Made by a program: the position numbers and the translations under genes. DNA of 64,000 nucleotides from Nitrospira sp. (GTDB lineage Bacteria; Nitrospirota; Nitrospiria; Nitrospirales; Nitrospiraceae), in assembly GCA_024760545.1 (NCBI GenBank), contig CP060501.1:4294036-4358035 (forward strand). Reading direction: 5' to 3'. The notes below the pieces were generated by a model. The model had not been told where the DNA came from and did not search any database. It was given only the letters and a program-made list of their open reading frames with translations. Shown piece after piece: positions 50,405 to 58,882 of this stretch. Numbering within the stretch: position 1 is the first letter of the stretch; each line of letters starts with the position of its first letter.

Positions 50405-51412
50405 TTAGGGAGTGACGGAGGCGCTCCGTGTCGGTACTGGACACGTACCCGGCGTCATATACAGCAAGTAATTGCCCATGCCGTGCTGGAGTTCAGTTTT
50501 ATGCAGAGAATGGTGGTAGACCATCACCATCTCATAGTCATCCTCCTTCGAGATAGGGAATCCTTGGCCGTCTTTATACACTTGATGGGGTAAGAATTCG
50601 CGGAGAGTTCCGTCCGATTCAACGTCCGGGACAGTCCGGAGGAGGGTCTGTTTTTTGGTTTTATTCTCCAACGCGATCAGGAGCAACTCATCATGACCGT
50701 GCGGATAGGCGTATTTGACGCAACCGTCCATGCTGAATTTCAATGGTGCCGTACGGACTTGGACACCTGGTCCGATTTCGATCCCTTCATCGGTCTGATC
50801 CGCGGGCCGATCGCCGAATTTGGTGAAGCAGACGATGTTGACGCCGACCTGATAGATGTCCATCGCTTTGACCGGTTTGGCCTTCGGCGCAAAATACATG
50901 GTGAACGTTGCGATGACGTCCTTAGTGGGGGGGGCGCCATGATAGAACGCGACAACCGTCATGAGTTTGTCGGTTGCCGAAAGCTTCACGCCGTATCCGT
51001 CTGGGAATTGCGTCTCGGACATTTCGAGCCCTGCTCCACCGAAGAAGAGCGGCTCACCCGGGCACGACACGCTGGGCTTGGTGTTGTTGATCATCAGAAT
51101 ATGGTGCAGGTAATTCCTCGGCAATTCCTTCCCGTCGACTGTGGAAAGGGCCGACTTGAAGCCGATCAAATATTTGTCCTCAGGCAACTGGAAGTTGAAC
51201 CGAGGCATGGAGTCACCCATATCGCCTTCGCCATGGCCGGTCGGAAGGTCGATGGGACCAAAGGTCAGGGTCGCCGTATTTTCTCCATACGTAATCTTTG
51301 AGCCCACCTGTTTTTTCAGGGTGGGGATGGCATGATGTTCATGCCCACCATCGGCGTAGGCTGATGAGATCATGAAGAAGGTAGAAATAAACAAAACGAG
51401 GGATCTGCGCAT
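50405..51412 (-). CDS. Exported His-rich protein, possibly PHM-like copper protein
   Basis: A 335-aa precursor with signal peptide RRSLVLFISTFFMISSAYA-DG. The mature part has paired histidines in GHEHHAIPTLKK and NYLHHILMINNTK, the HGHDELLL segment, and VMVYHHSLHKTELQHGMGNY. The two-lobed layout with HH- and H-x-H motifs and a late Met-rich strand recalls copper type II ascorbate-dependent monooxygenases (PHM/DBH fold), but I cannot prove homology. It probably acts in the periplasm. GGGAGG lies 6 nt before the start at 51412. The gene at 51493 is upstream on the same strand, 80 bp away. Confidence 0.6.
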   Translation of the reverse strand: MRRSLVLFISTFFMISSAYADGGHEHHAIPTLKKQVGSKITYGENTATLTFGPIDLPTGHGEGDMGDSMPRFNFQLPEDKYLIGFKSALSTVDGKELPRNYLHHILMINNTKPSVSCPGEPLFFGGAGLEMSETQFPDGYGVKLSATDKLMTVVAFYHGAPPTKDVIATFTMYFAPKAKPVKAMDIYQVGVNIVCFTKFGDRPADQTDEGIEIGPGVQVRTAPLKFSMDGCVKYAYPHGHDELLLIALENKTKKQTLLRTVPDVESDGTLREFLPHQVYKDGQGFPISKEDDYEMVMVYHHSLHKTELQHGMGNYLLYMTPGTCPVPTRSASVTP

Positions 51413-51492
51413 AAGACCTCCCAGAGGAAGTGAAGCAGTGATGTTAAACCGGACTCCGATTTCGTGGTATGGCTGAAAACAAACGAGCCAGC

Positions 51493-52380
51493 TCATTGAA
51501 CGCTGGCAGGTAATGGTGTCACTTTCTTCCAGTGATAGGTGCCGCCGTGTTCCTTGGGCGGAATATTTTTTCTCGTATCGACTCGCGTGTACCACCAGAT
51601 TCCCTTTGCTTGCGTGCCGTCTTCCGAGAGGAGAACCTCAAAGCCGCCTTCGCGGTCGTTGCCGGGCTGGTGCCAGGTCCCTTGCCACAGTCGGTTCTCA
51701 ATTTTTGTTGTGACAAACCGTCCGCCGTGTTGCGTGTAAGGGCCGTTTCCATTCTTGTCCAGCGTCGCCTTGTAGCGTTTTTCGTCCTCGACTTCGAGAA
51801 TATCCCATTCCCCACTCACATCCGGCATTGCGGCAGCCGCACCACTGACAAGCTTTTGCGATCCTGCCGCCATCGACGGTGAGGCCAGCGGACCTCCCAG
51901 TTGAGCGGACCGAAACGATTCGTGCCACGACAATAGTTGCCAACGGCCGGCACGACGTTCGAGCACGCCTGTTTCTCTTAAGGGAAGTACCGTCCGCTTC
52001 ACTGCGGATCCTTCGCCGACATAGCGAGTATAGTCGAGCTCCATCGTAAACCAAGCCAGGTCGCCTTTCGACCAGACTTTCAGCTCAGTAATCGGGATCT
52101 CAATCTTCTGCGTGTTGATAAATTCTTCACGCATTTCTTGTTCAAACTCAGGCCAGCCGACGTATTTGCGACCACCGACCGAGTAACTGACGATATCAGC
52201 GTCATGCGCCATCAGGCGAGAAAGCGTCGAAAGATCTTTTTCGGCGTTGGCTCGCACCATCTGGCGAATGGCGGTTTCCGGATCTGGAGGTTCCGAGGCC
52301 CTCACGGTTGGAGCGAGACCGATGAGAAGGAGCAGGCTTCCACAAACAAACGATCCCGCACGAGGCATAGAGAACTCCAT
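51493..52380 (-). CDS. Exported SnoaL/DUF4440-type protein
   Basis: A 295-aa precursor. The signal peptide SFVCGSLLLLIGLAPTVRAS is followed by a SnoaL-like (NTF2-fold) domain: PETAIRQMVRANAEKDLSTL, then HDADIVSYSVGGRKYVGWPE and GDLAWFTMELDY, VLERRAGRWQLLSWHES. A second beta-rich half (about 190-295; GEWDILEVEDEKRYKATLDK, GIWWYTRVDTRKNIPPKEHG) looks like a lipocalin-like or DUF-type barrel. Two starts are possible: 52380 and 52368, the latter with GGAG at a better distance. It may be functionally linked to the His-rich periplasmic protein that follows. Confidence 0.68.
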   Translation of the reverse strand: MEFSMPRAGSFVCGSLLLLIGLAPTVRASEPPDPETAIRQMVRANAEKDLSTLSRLMAHDADIVSYSVGGRKYVGWPEFEQEMREEFINTQKIEIPITELKVWSKGDLAWFTMELDYTRYVGEGSAVKRTVLPLRETGVLERRAGRWQLLSWHESFRSAQLGGPLASPSMAAGSQKLVSGAAAAMPDVSGEWDILEVEDEKRYKATLDKNGNGPYTQHGGRFVTTKIENRLWQGTWHQPGNDREGGFEVLLSEDGTQAKGIWWYTRVDTRKNIPPKEHGGTYHWKKVTPLPASVQ

Positions 52381-52456
52381 AGGCTTGCCAAGTTTCAAAT
52401 GACCCAGGAACGTACACGGCCTGATGGGCCATGTCAACAACGAAGTACGACCTGAA

Positions 52457-53206
52457 CTATCGACGGGCCACGACCACGACTGTCACGTTGTCTTCGCCTC
52501 CTCGATCGAGCGCCGCTGTAACGAGGCGATTACAGATCTGAGCGGGGTCGAGGTCGCCATCGGCAAGAACGTGCTGAATGTCCTCATCCTCCAACATCTT
52601 GGTCAGACCATCCGAGCAGAGCAGTACAAGATCCTCATCGAGTATGGGAAATGCTGCGATGGTGGGGTTTGCCGCCGCCGACACGCCCAAGGCACGGGTC
52701 AGGACGTGCCGTTCAGGATGGGTTTTCGCCGATTGCGGGGTTAAGATGCCGCGTTCCAGATATTTTTCGATCACACTATGATCTTTGGTCAGCGGGGTAA
52801 GCGTGCCCGATCGAAACCGGTAGGCCCGGCTGTCACCGACATGCGCGAGGTACGCAACCGGTGTTTGAGTCGGCACAATCGCGAGCAACACAATAGTTGT
52901 GCCCATCCCTTTCAGCTTCGGTTTCAATCTGGCCCGATCGAGGATCGCCTCATGTGCTCGGCTGATCAGGTCAGTCAACACATCCGTCGGCGGGACCTGG
53001 CCATTTCGAAGCAGGTCACTCGCCGAGATCGTTTGAGCTTGGATGGTCGCGATGGCCACCTGGGCCGCGATTTCGCCGCCCGCATGCCCCCCCATCCCAT
53101 CCGCCACAGCCCAAATTCCCAAATGATCGATGATAGCGAACGCATCCTGGTTCATGGTACGAACCAGGCCGATCTCGCTCCGACCGATGCCGATCCAAGC
53201 GCTCAT
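52457..53206 (-). CDS. PP2C-type protein serine/threonine phosphatase
   Basis: A 249-aa Stp/PrpC-like phosphatase. Motifs: VRTMNQDAF, the metal-binding ADGMGGHAGGE, GMGTTIVLLAI, AHVGDSRAYRFRSGTLTPLT, LCSDGLTKMLEDEDI and GGEDNVTVVVV. It removes phosphate from Ser/Thr, usually opposing an Hanks-type kinase; none is in this window. Gene start and length are standard. Confidence 0.92.
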   Translation of the reverse strand: MSAWIGIGRSEIGLVRTMNQDAFAIIDHLGIWAVADGMGGHAGGEIAAQVAIATIQAQTISASDLLRNGQVPPTDVLTDLISRAHEAILDRARLKPKLKGMGTTIVLLAIVPTQTPVAYLAHVGDSRAYRFRSGTLTPLTKDHSVIEKYLERGILTPQSAKTHPERHVLTRALGVSAAANPTIAAFPILDEDLVLLCSDGLTKMLEDEDIQHVLADGDLDPAQICNRLVTAALDRGGEDNVTVVVVARR

Positions 53207-53419
53207 CGGGGATATGCCGGCTGAAGGGCGCTGGATAATGAGGAGGGACCAGACCGGTCAAGCCGGCCTTCCCGCAAGTGGCGCTCTCCGGCAGGCTCTG
53301 TGCCCGGTAGAAGGATGAAGTTGGAAGTAAGCATAGGGAGGGATTGTAACCTTGATTTCGCCTAGGAGACAAGCTAGAGTTCGTACCGCCACGAAGGTTG
53401 CAGTTGGTAGATTGATGAC

Positions 53420-53803
53420 ATGATTGTGCCGGCGAAGCGAATCCGCATTACGATAGCTGGAGTTCAGTTGGAGGCGGAACTGAGAAACACCAAGACAGCG
53501 GACCAAGTGTACGCGGCACTTCCGGTCAAGGCTGCCGTTAATACATGGGGAGAGGAGTTTTACTTTCCAATTCCAGGAGTTCGCGACCATCGGGAAACGG
53601 CGACGACTCAGGTGAAGATCGGAGACATCGCCTTCTGGGGAGCTGGGCAGGTTCTGGCCATCTTTTTTGGGCGAACACCGATGAGTTTGGGCGCTGATCC
53701 AGTCCCGGCGGATCGAGTGAATATTATCGGGAAGATTATAGGGGATGCGACGCAACTCCGACGAGTGATGGATGCATCGACGATCCTGCTTGAGCCGGGG
53801 TGA
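53420..53803 (+). CDS. Cyclophilin-like fold protein (PF04126 type)
   Basis: A 127-aa protein: IRITIAGVQLEAELRNTKTA, ALPVKAAVNTWGEEFYFPIP, then VKIGDIAFWGAGQVLAIFFG and NIIGKIIGDATQLRRV. This is the cyclophilin-like domain exemplified by TM1367; it lacks the proline-isomerase active-site set, so its role is unknown. Its stop overlaps an alternative start (GTG at 53800) of the DUF507 gene, indicating an operon. Confidence 0.82.
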   Translation: MIVPAKRIRITIAGVQLEAELRNTKTADQVYAALPVKAAVNTWGEEFYFPIPGVRDHRETATTQVKIGDIAFWGAGQVLAIFFGRTPMSLGADPVPADRVNIIGKIIGDATQLRRVMDASTILLEPG

Positions 53804-53808
53804 ATACG

Positions 53809-54090
53809 ATGCGGCTCTCGAAAGAACGTGTGCGACATATGGCCGAGAGCCTCGCGGGGCATCTCCAAGAGGAGAAACATATTGAGCTGGTTGGAGAACG
53901 CAAGGCATTCATTGATGCCCTCGATCAGGCGATTACGCACGAGTTATCGGCAGAGGATCGTGTGAACGCAGAAGTGCGGCACATGCTGAAGGCGTATGAA
54001 CAGCAAATCGAGCAGGGACAGGTTGACTATCAAAAGATGTTTCAGATGGTGAAGCAAAAGTTGGTTCGTGAACGGGGCATCATTCTATAA
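53809..54090 (+). CDS. DUF507 protein (first of pair)
   Basis: A 93-aa helical DUF507 protein: MRLSKERVRHMAESLAGHL, then DALDQAITHELSAEDRVNAE and VDYQKMFQMVKQKLVRERGI. The family occurs mainly in Nitrospirota, Deltaproteobacteria and relatives; its function is unknown. The start at 53809 fits the family opening better than GTG at 53800. A second DUF507 gene follows 74 bp later. Confidence 0.82.
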   Translation: MRLSKERVRHMAESLAGHLQEEKHIELVGERKAFIDALDQAITHELSAEDRVNAEVRHMLKAYEQQIEQGQVDYQKMFQMVKQKLVRERGIIL

Positions 54091-54164
54091 GGCGTGAAAC
54101 GTGAAGCGTATTTCGTGAAGGGCTTGCAAACGACGAGATAAGAGTGACCCACGACGGGTGTCGC

Positions 54165-54440
54165 ATGTTGAGCGAGGATAAGGTCAGTCACCTGTCCCAT
54201 GTGGTTCTCACAGCTATCAAGAAAAATACCGGCACCAAGGTCAAGAGCGGGGACGAGCGGGTCTTGAAAGAGATCAAACGGGTATTGGCTGCCGAGTTGG
54301 CCCAGGAACAGGAGATTGATCGAATAGTGAGAGCGAAGCTGTCGTCCTATTCGCGGGGCATTGTTGAAGGGAGTGCCGAGTGGGACGTGCTCTATCGGAA
54401 GACGTTCGAAGAGGAAACCCGCAAACACACGAAAGCCTGA
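54165..54440 (+). CDS. DUF507 protein (second of pair)
   Basis: A 91-aa DUF507 protein: MLSEDKVSHLSHVVLTAIKK, then LKEIKRVLAAELAQEQEIDR and VEGSAEWDVLYRKTFEEETR. It is a diverged paralogue of the preceding protein with the same helix lengths. Start alternatives are GTG 54144 and ATG 54165; the latter aligns with the first copy. The pair may form a heterodimer. The TPR lipoprotein starts 18 bp downstream. Confidence 0.8.
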   Translation: MLSEDKVSHLSHVVLTAIKKNTGTKVKSGDERVLKEIKRVLAAELAQEQEIDRIVRAKLSSYSRGIVEGSAEWDVLYRKTFEEETRKHTKA

Positions 54441-54458
54441 GAGCGAGGTAGCGCCGTT

Positions 54459-54905
54459 ATGGGAAGGACCATGCAGCGACTAGCAGTTCTGGGTGTCGTA
54501 CTGATACTTGTGAGCGCAACCGCATGCTCACAGAAGCGCAAGCCCCTCGTGCCGCTTGCGCTCGACGGGGAAGTGAAGTCTCAGGCTACGGTTTTGACGG
54601 AACAGGGAACACAGGCATACCAGGCGAAACAGTTCGAAGAAGCCAAGCGGTACTTTGAGCAAGCGGTCGCCGCGGCCCCAGAGTCCGGCCCCGCCCATTA
54701 CAACTATGCCTTGGCATTGAATGCGCTGGGCGATTCGGAAGTCGCCCGGCAACATTTTTTGGAAGCTGCAGATTTGTCTCCCGGAGACAAAACCATCTGG
54801 GATTCGCCGGCGCTCTCGCCGTACGGAAGTCCTGAAACCAAGAATCGGACAAAATCGCGTCCCTATGGGACGACCCGGCCGAACTTTGGCGCCCCTCGGT
54901 ATTAA
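54459..54905 (+). CDS. TPR-containing lipoprotein
   Basis: A 148-aa protein with signal peptide and lipobox (VLILVSATAC). Two TPR units follow: EQGTQAYQAKQFEEAKRYFE and AHYNYALALNALGDSEVARQ. The tail is rich in Pro, Gly, Tyr and Arg (SRPYGTTRPNFGAPRY). It probably acts as a periplasmic scaffold. The stop overlaps the bcp region start; a related TPR lipoprotein is at 56274-56681 on the other strand. Confidence 0.8.
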   Translation: MGRTMQRLAVLGVVLILVSATACSQKRKPLVPLALDGEVKSQATVLTEQGTQAYQAKQFEEAKRYFEQAVAAAPESGPAHYNYALALNALGDSEVARQHFLEAADLSPGDKTIWDSPALSPYGSPETKNRTKSRPYGTTRPNFGAPRY

Positions 54906-54919
54906 TGAAGGATGGACCA

Positions 54920-55387
54920 ATGACGAAAGAACTTGCAGTCGGAGACAACGCGCCGGAACTCGCAATCCCGGACCAGCATGGGAAAACCGTGACCTTGAAA
55001 AACTTCAAGGGCAAACAAGTCGTGTTGTACTTCTATCCGAAAGACGATACGCCGGGGTGTACGAAGGAGTCTTGTGACTTTCGTGACGTGGAGTCGCAGA
55101 TTCTTCGGGCGGGCGGCAGCATCGTGGGTGTGAGTCTGGACGGCAAAGAGTCTCACCAGAAATTCATCAAGAAATTCGGACTCCCGTTTCCGCTGCTCAG
55201 CGATGAAGATGCCGCAATCTCGAAGGCGTACGGGGTCTACAAAGAGAAGAATATGTATGGGAAAAAGTATTGGGGCATTGAACGCAGCACCTTCGTCATC
55301 GATTCCGACGGCAAACTCAAGGCGATTTTTCGGAAGGTCAAAGTCGACGGACATGCAGACGAAGTGCTTAAAGCACTGAAAGCATAG
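54920..55387 (+). CDS. bcp: Thiol peroxidase, Bcp/PrxQ family peroxiredoxin
   Basis: A 155-aa peroxiredoxin: DNAPELAIPDQHGKTVTLKN, then YPKDDTPGCTKESCDFRD with the peroxidatic Cys (TPGCT) and a resolving Cys five residues later (PrxQ type), FPLLSDEDAAISKAYGVYKE and GIERSTFVID. It reduces hydroperoxides with thioredoxin as donor, matching trxA in this window. ATG 54920 gives the usual N-terminus and has AAGGAT upstream. Confidence 0.93.
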   Translation: MTKELAVGDNAPELAIPDQHGKTVTLKNFKGKQVVLYFYPKDDTPGCTKESCDFRDVESQILRAGGSIVGVSLDGKESHQKFIKKFGLPFPLLSDEDAAISKAYGVYKEKNMYGKKYWGIERSTFVIDSDGKLKAIFRKVKVDGHADEVLKALKA

Positions 55388-55404
55388 CGGAAAGTCCGTC
55401 GGCT

Positions 55405-56277
55405 GTGCAGTTTCCGGCCACCATCTCCTGCAGAATCTGGTTCCTGCTCATTTCTTGCTTCGGTATGTCCGTCAATGCCGCCCTCCTCGAAGCGGCGGAA
55501 AAAGTCGCTGCAACGATCATCGTGAAAGATGCGCTGACGTCTCCCAATCAGCCGACCACCATTGAAGCGAAATTGATCACGAAGGGGTTTTTCACGAGTG
55601 CGATGCTCGGTGGAGAACCGCTCGAATTGGTGATCGATGGAAAAACGGTTGCCACCGCCATGACCGGCGGGGATGGGAAGGCATTCTTGACCTATACCCC
55701 CAAGGCGCAAGGCCAGGTACAGGTTCACGTCCGCGTCGGCAACAGCCCACGAGTGGCGTCTACGGAGGGCCAGGCGAATCTGGTGATATGGGAAAAAAGA
55801 AATCCCATCATTATGATCGAGCTGTCTTCGCTGATCGAGGAATCGCAACCCAGTCGAGTGCCTACCGTCGGATTGACGTTGGAACCAGCGCGAAAACCGA
55901 TGCCGGAGGCGGCGAATGAGCTCGGGAAGCTCACACAGTTTTATTACCGAGTCATCTATCTTGTGTTCTTGCCGGGGGGGATGGATGGGTTTCAGGCGAC
56001 CGAAGAAGCCAGAGACTGGCTCAAGGCACACAAGTTTCCCACGGGCTATGTGATGGCGTTACCGCCGGATGCGAATGCCTTGGGAACAAAAGTTGACGAG
56101 TTCCATGCCGCAGGTTGGAAAACGATCAAGACCGGGATCGGGCGCTCACAAATCTTCGTCGAGGCCTTCCTGCAACGCCGCCTCGATGCGATCATCGTCC
56201 CTGAACCAACGAAAGGTGAAATTCCGCGTAAAGCGAAAGTAGCTAAGGATTGGAAAGAGGTCAGGAAGAAGCTCTAG
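55405..56277 (+). CDS. Exported protein with Ig-like and LNS2/HAD-like parts
   Basis: A 290-aa precursor, GTG start at 55405. After a signal peptide (IWFLLISCFGMSVNAALL), residues 30-130 are an Ig-like beta sandwich (ATIIVKDALTSPNQPTTIEA, TAMTGGDGKAFLTYTPKAQG). The C-terminal part (about 175-290: VIYLVFLPGGMDGFQATEEA, LKAHKFPTGYVMALPPDANA and FHAAGWKTIKTGIGRSQIFV) resembles the LNS2-like domain of lipin-related HAD proteins, but I see no DxDxT motif, so catalysis is doubtful. Its last 4 bases overlap the end of the convergent TPR lipoprotein gene. Confidence 0.6.
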   Translation: MQFPATISCRIWFLLISCFGMSVNAALLEAAEKVAATIIVKDALTSPNQPTTIEAKLITKGFFTSAMLGGEPLELVIDGKTVATAMTGGDGKAFLTYTPKAQGQVQVHVRVGNSPRVASTEGQANLVIWEKRNPIIMIELSSLIEESQPSRVPTVGLTLEPARKPMPEAANELGKLTQFYYRVIYLVFLPGGMDGFQATEEARDWLKAHKFPTGYVMALPPDANALGTKVDEFHAAGWKTIKTGIGRSQIFVEAFLQRRLDAIIVPEPTKGEIPRKAKVAKDWKEVRKKL

Positions 56278-56681
56278 TACCCTCCCATTCCCCCATAACC
56301 GCCTGGGCCGTAACTGGATGGCGAAGGAGGAGCGGTATGACTTCTATAGGCACTCGAGTGAACGATTGCGGGGTTGGCTGGGGCGAGCTCAGCGGCTCTC
56401 TTAAAATGGGCCGTCGCCTCCGCATGAAGGCCCAGTTTGTCGAGCGTCAAAGCCAAATTGAAGTGATATTCGGCAAGGTTCGGATCAGCTTCGATGGCTG
56501 AGGTGAAGTGAGCTCGGGCATCCGGCCAATGCCCCATCTCATAGTGGGTAATTCCCTCCGCGTTGTGACGGACCGCGATGGCACTGCTTTCGGGAGGCGC
56601 GGGCAGGGGTGTGGGTGTGGACGTACAACCATATTGCAGGAGAACGAGGGTGATCGCGGCGGTACATCGGACGAGATTCAT
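56274..56681 (-). CDS. TPR-containing lipoprotein (second)
   Basis: A 135-aa lipoprotein: signal and lipobox ITLVLLQYGC, then a Pro-rich linker, two TPR units (NAEGITHYEMGHWPDARAHF, EYHFNLALTLDKLGLHAEAT) and a Ser/Pro/Gly/Tyr-rich end (SSYGPGGYGGMGGY). It has the same plan as the lipoprotein at 54459 and may be a paralogue. Convergent with the Ig/LNS2-like gene, sharing 4 bp. Confidence 0.78.
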   Translation of the reverse strand: MNLVRCTAAITLVLLQYGCTSTPTPLPAPPESSAIAVRHNAEGITHYEMGHWPDARAHFTSAIEADPNLAEYHFNLALTLDKLGLHAEATAHFKRAAELAPANPAIVHSSAYRSHTAPPSPSSYGPGGYGGMGGY

Positions 56682-56813
56682 AGTTCACCCCCTAGGTCCT
56701 TCAGCCAAGGTCCGCGCTCATTCAGACGTTCTGTGTCGGCTGACTGAGTGCATGCTGAAAGGGAGAAGCGTGCATTCAAAACCTCGCAGTGTTGCTCTCA
56801 ACGAGCAACCTCC

Positions 56814-58151
56814 TTACTGAAGTTGGTACTTCGCCATGCGGTAGCGAAGTGTATTGCGCGTCATCTTGAGGAGACGGCTGGCTTCCGATACGTTGCCCGA
56901 GGTTTTTTTCAACGCCTCTTCCAGCATCTTCTTCTCCATTTCCTGAAACGACAACCCAAAGGCCAGCAGCGATGGTCTGGGTTCTATACTCAGGGTATCT
57001 GTTGACGGACGGGCTTTCACAGAAGCCGGTAAATGGTGGGGCTCGATCCTCTCTTCTTTGCACGTAATCGTCAGCCATTCGACGACGTTGTGCAGTTCCC
57101 GGACGTTGCCGGGCCACTCGTGCTTCTGAAGAACGGCAAGAGTAGATGGCGCAACGGTTTTGATGCGGCACCCGCGTTCCTTTCTGGCCCGATCCAAAAA
57201 AATCAGTAGAATCGGCTCAATGTCTTCAAGCCGCTCACGCAAGGGGGGAATGCGTAACTGATACACATTCAGCCGATAGTAGAGATCGAGTCGGAATCGG
57301 CCGGCTTTGATCCGGGCGAGCAGGTCTTCATTCGTAGCGGCGACGATTCGGATGTCCACTTTGTGGCTTCGAGTATCGCCCAATGGATCGATCGTGTGGT
57401 TTTCCAGCACCCGCAGGAGTTTGGCTTGAGCCATTGGGCTCATTTCTCCGATTTCGTCGAGAAAGAGCGTGCCCCCCTCAGCCATTTGAAAGCGGCCCGG
57501 CTTGGCCCGCTTGGCGTCGGTGAAGGCGCCGGATTCATACCCGAATAGTTCGGCTTCCAAGAGATTTTCAGGAATGCCGGCGCAATTCAGCGCAACCAGC
57601 GGGCCGGCTGCTCGTGGACTCTCACGGTGAATGGCCTCTGCAAATAGTTCCTTGCCCGTTCCGCTTTCTCCGGAAATGAGAACGGTCGCATCGGACGATG
57701 CCACTTCTTTGGCCAGTTGCTTCATCAGATTCATTTGTGGCGAGACGCTGATGATCGAGGCGAACGGATCGTGCGGGGAGAAGGATGGAACAGGGCAAGC
57801 TTGGTGAAGTGCTCGAGCAACGGCCGTCTGCAAATCTTCGAGAAGAATCGGCTTGGTCAAGCAATCCGCAGCGCCGGCGCGCATGATCTCAACTGCCTCT
57901 TTGACGGAATCGCGATCCCCGATCGCAATCACAGGCGGGAAGCCCGGACCCTGGCGGGCATATTCAAGCAGAGGGGCCAGCGTATGTGGACTCCCTTCGC
58001 CGATAACCAGAGAAGGGGAAATTTTGGACCAGAGAATCAGTCCCTCTGATACCGTGCCCGCCGAGTGAATGCTTGATTGGGGAAATGCGGTTTGAAGGAG
58101 GCGCCTGAGACCGGGGTCTTTCGAGATCAAGAGGAACACAGGAAGGTTCAT
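56814..58151 (-). CDS. Sigma-54 activator with degenerate receiver
   Basis: A 445-aa NtrC-type protein. The AAA+ domain is complete: Walker A SGESGTGKELFAEAI, the GAFTDA sigma-54 loop, Walker B TLFLDEIGEMS, LDLYYRLNVYQLRIPPLRER and WPGNVRELHNVV. A Fis-type HTH closes it (NVSEASRLLKMTRNTLRYRM). The N-terminal domain has receiver layout (FLLISKDPGLR, LTKPILLEDL) but the phosphoacceptor position reads VIGEGSP instead of an Asp, and one of the acidic pair is lost. It is therefore probably not controlled by phosphorylation. It is the nearest regulator upstream-oriented towards the cytochrome c / globin / nirK group and may control it or the TPR lipoprotein. Confidence 0.88.
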   Translation of the reverse strand: MNLPVFLLISKDPGLRRLLQTAFPQSSIHSAGTVSEGLILWSKISPSLVIGEGSPHTLAPLLEYARQGPGFPPVIAIGDRDSVKEAVEIMRAGAADCLTKPILLEDLQTAVARALHQACPVPSFSPHDPFASIISVSPQMNLMKQLAKEVASSDATVLISGESGTGKELFAEAIHRESPRAAGPLVALNCAGIPENLLEAELFGYESGAFTDAKRAKPGRFQMAEGGTLFLDEIGEMSPMAQAKLLRVLENHTIDPLGDTRSHKVDIRIVAATNEDLLARIKAGRFRLDLYYRLNVYQLRIPPLRERLEDIEPILLIFLDRARKERGCRIKTVAPSTLAVLQKHEWPGNVRELHNVVEWLTITCKEERIEPHHLPASVKARPSTDTLSIEPRPSLLAFGLSFQEMEKKMLEEALKKTSGNVSEASRLLKMTRNTLRYRMAKYQLQ

Positions 58152-58356
58152 CGGAGTGCTCCTGGTTTGGGACTCCTAAAGAACCAGTGGAACACGTACT
58201 AGCCTACACCCATTTGGGTGAGGAAGAAAGGGGTATAGATGAGAGGGGCAAGAATCCCAGGTGGTACTAGGTGGTTAGAGCTAACAGCAGTTTAAGCCTG
58301 GCTGGTCAATCTGGTCAGCTTCTTCTGGATCTGGAGGATTGATGGGAAGGAAAACA

Positions 58357-58387
58357 AGCTGTAGGTCAAACGGATCGACCTACAGCT
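58357..58387 (-). terminator. 11-bp perfect hairpin downstream of cytochrome c gene
   Basis: Arms AGCTGTAGGTC (58357-58367) and GACCTACAGCT (58377-58387). On the minus strand it is followed by TGTTTTCCTTCC, fitting termination of the cytochrome c transcript. The remainder of 58152-58423 has no gene. Confidence 0.75.
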
Positions 58388-58423
58388 CGGTGCAAAATAC
58401 ACGATACTGGATGTCTTCAGCGG

Positions 58424-58882
58424 TTATTCAGCGTCATTACAGAAGGTCCGTTCGTAAGCAATGATTGTCCAGGCTTCCTCTTCGGTGAGCACGCCGCCCT
58501 TCACAAGGGCCGGCATGCCGGTGCCGGGACTCCCGTTCTTGACGACCCAGAAGAGTTCCCCGTCGTTCCGCTTCTTATGAAACTTGCAGTTCGTGAAGTT
58601 TCGGGGACCTGGCGACAACAACATTCCACCGGCGCCTTCTCCGTTTCCGTTCTGGTTGTGACAATTCGCACAGGTGCCCTTGCCTTCATAGAGTTCCTTA
58701 CCTTTGGCGAGCACCTCTGGTGTGACGGTTATTGGGCTCTTCATTTTTCGTGCATCAGGACGTTCAGCCTCCGGAACACGCGGCTTTAGGGGATCGGCCT
58801 CGGGAGCGGCCCATCCGGCCGTACTCCACGAAGCAACGGCGACTATACTGCACACGGTCATGATCAAACGCTTCCCTCTCAT
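58424..58882 (-). CDS. Exported c-type cytochrome (class I, monohaem)
   Basis: A 152-aa precursor. The signal peptide IMTVCSIVAVASWSTAGWAA is followed by a Pro/Lys-rich linker and a cytochrome c domain: VLAKGKELYEGKGTCANCHN with the single C-A-N-C-H haem site, then a distal Met candidate in GSPGTGMPALVKGGVLTEEE and the last helix AWTIIAYERTF. The protein would sit in the periplasm as an electron carrier, possibly to the nitrite reductase NirK encoded 0.8 kb upstream on the same strand. Confidence 0.9.
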   Translation of the reverse strand: MRGKRLIMTVCSIVAVASWSTAGWAAPEADPLKPRVPEAERPDARKMKSPITVTPEVLAKGKELYEGKGTCANCHNQNGNGEGAGGMLLSPGPRNFTNCKFHKKRNDGELFWVVKNGSPGTGMPALVKGGVLTEEEAWTIIAYERTFCNDAE

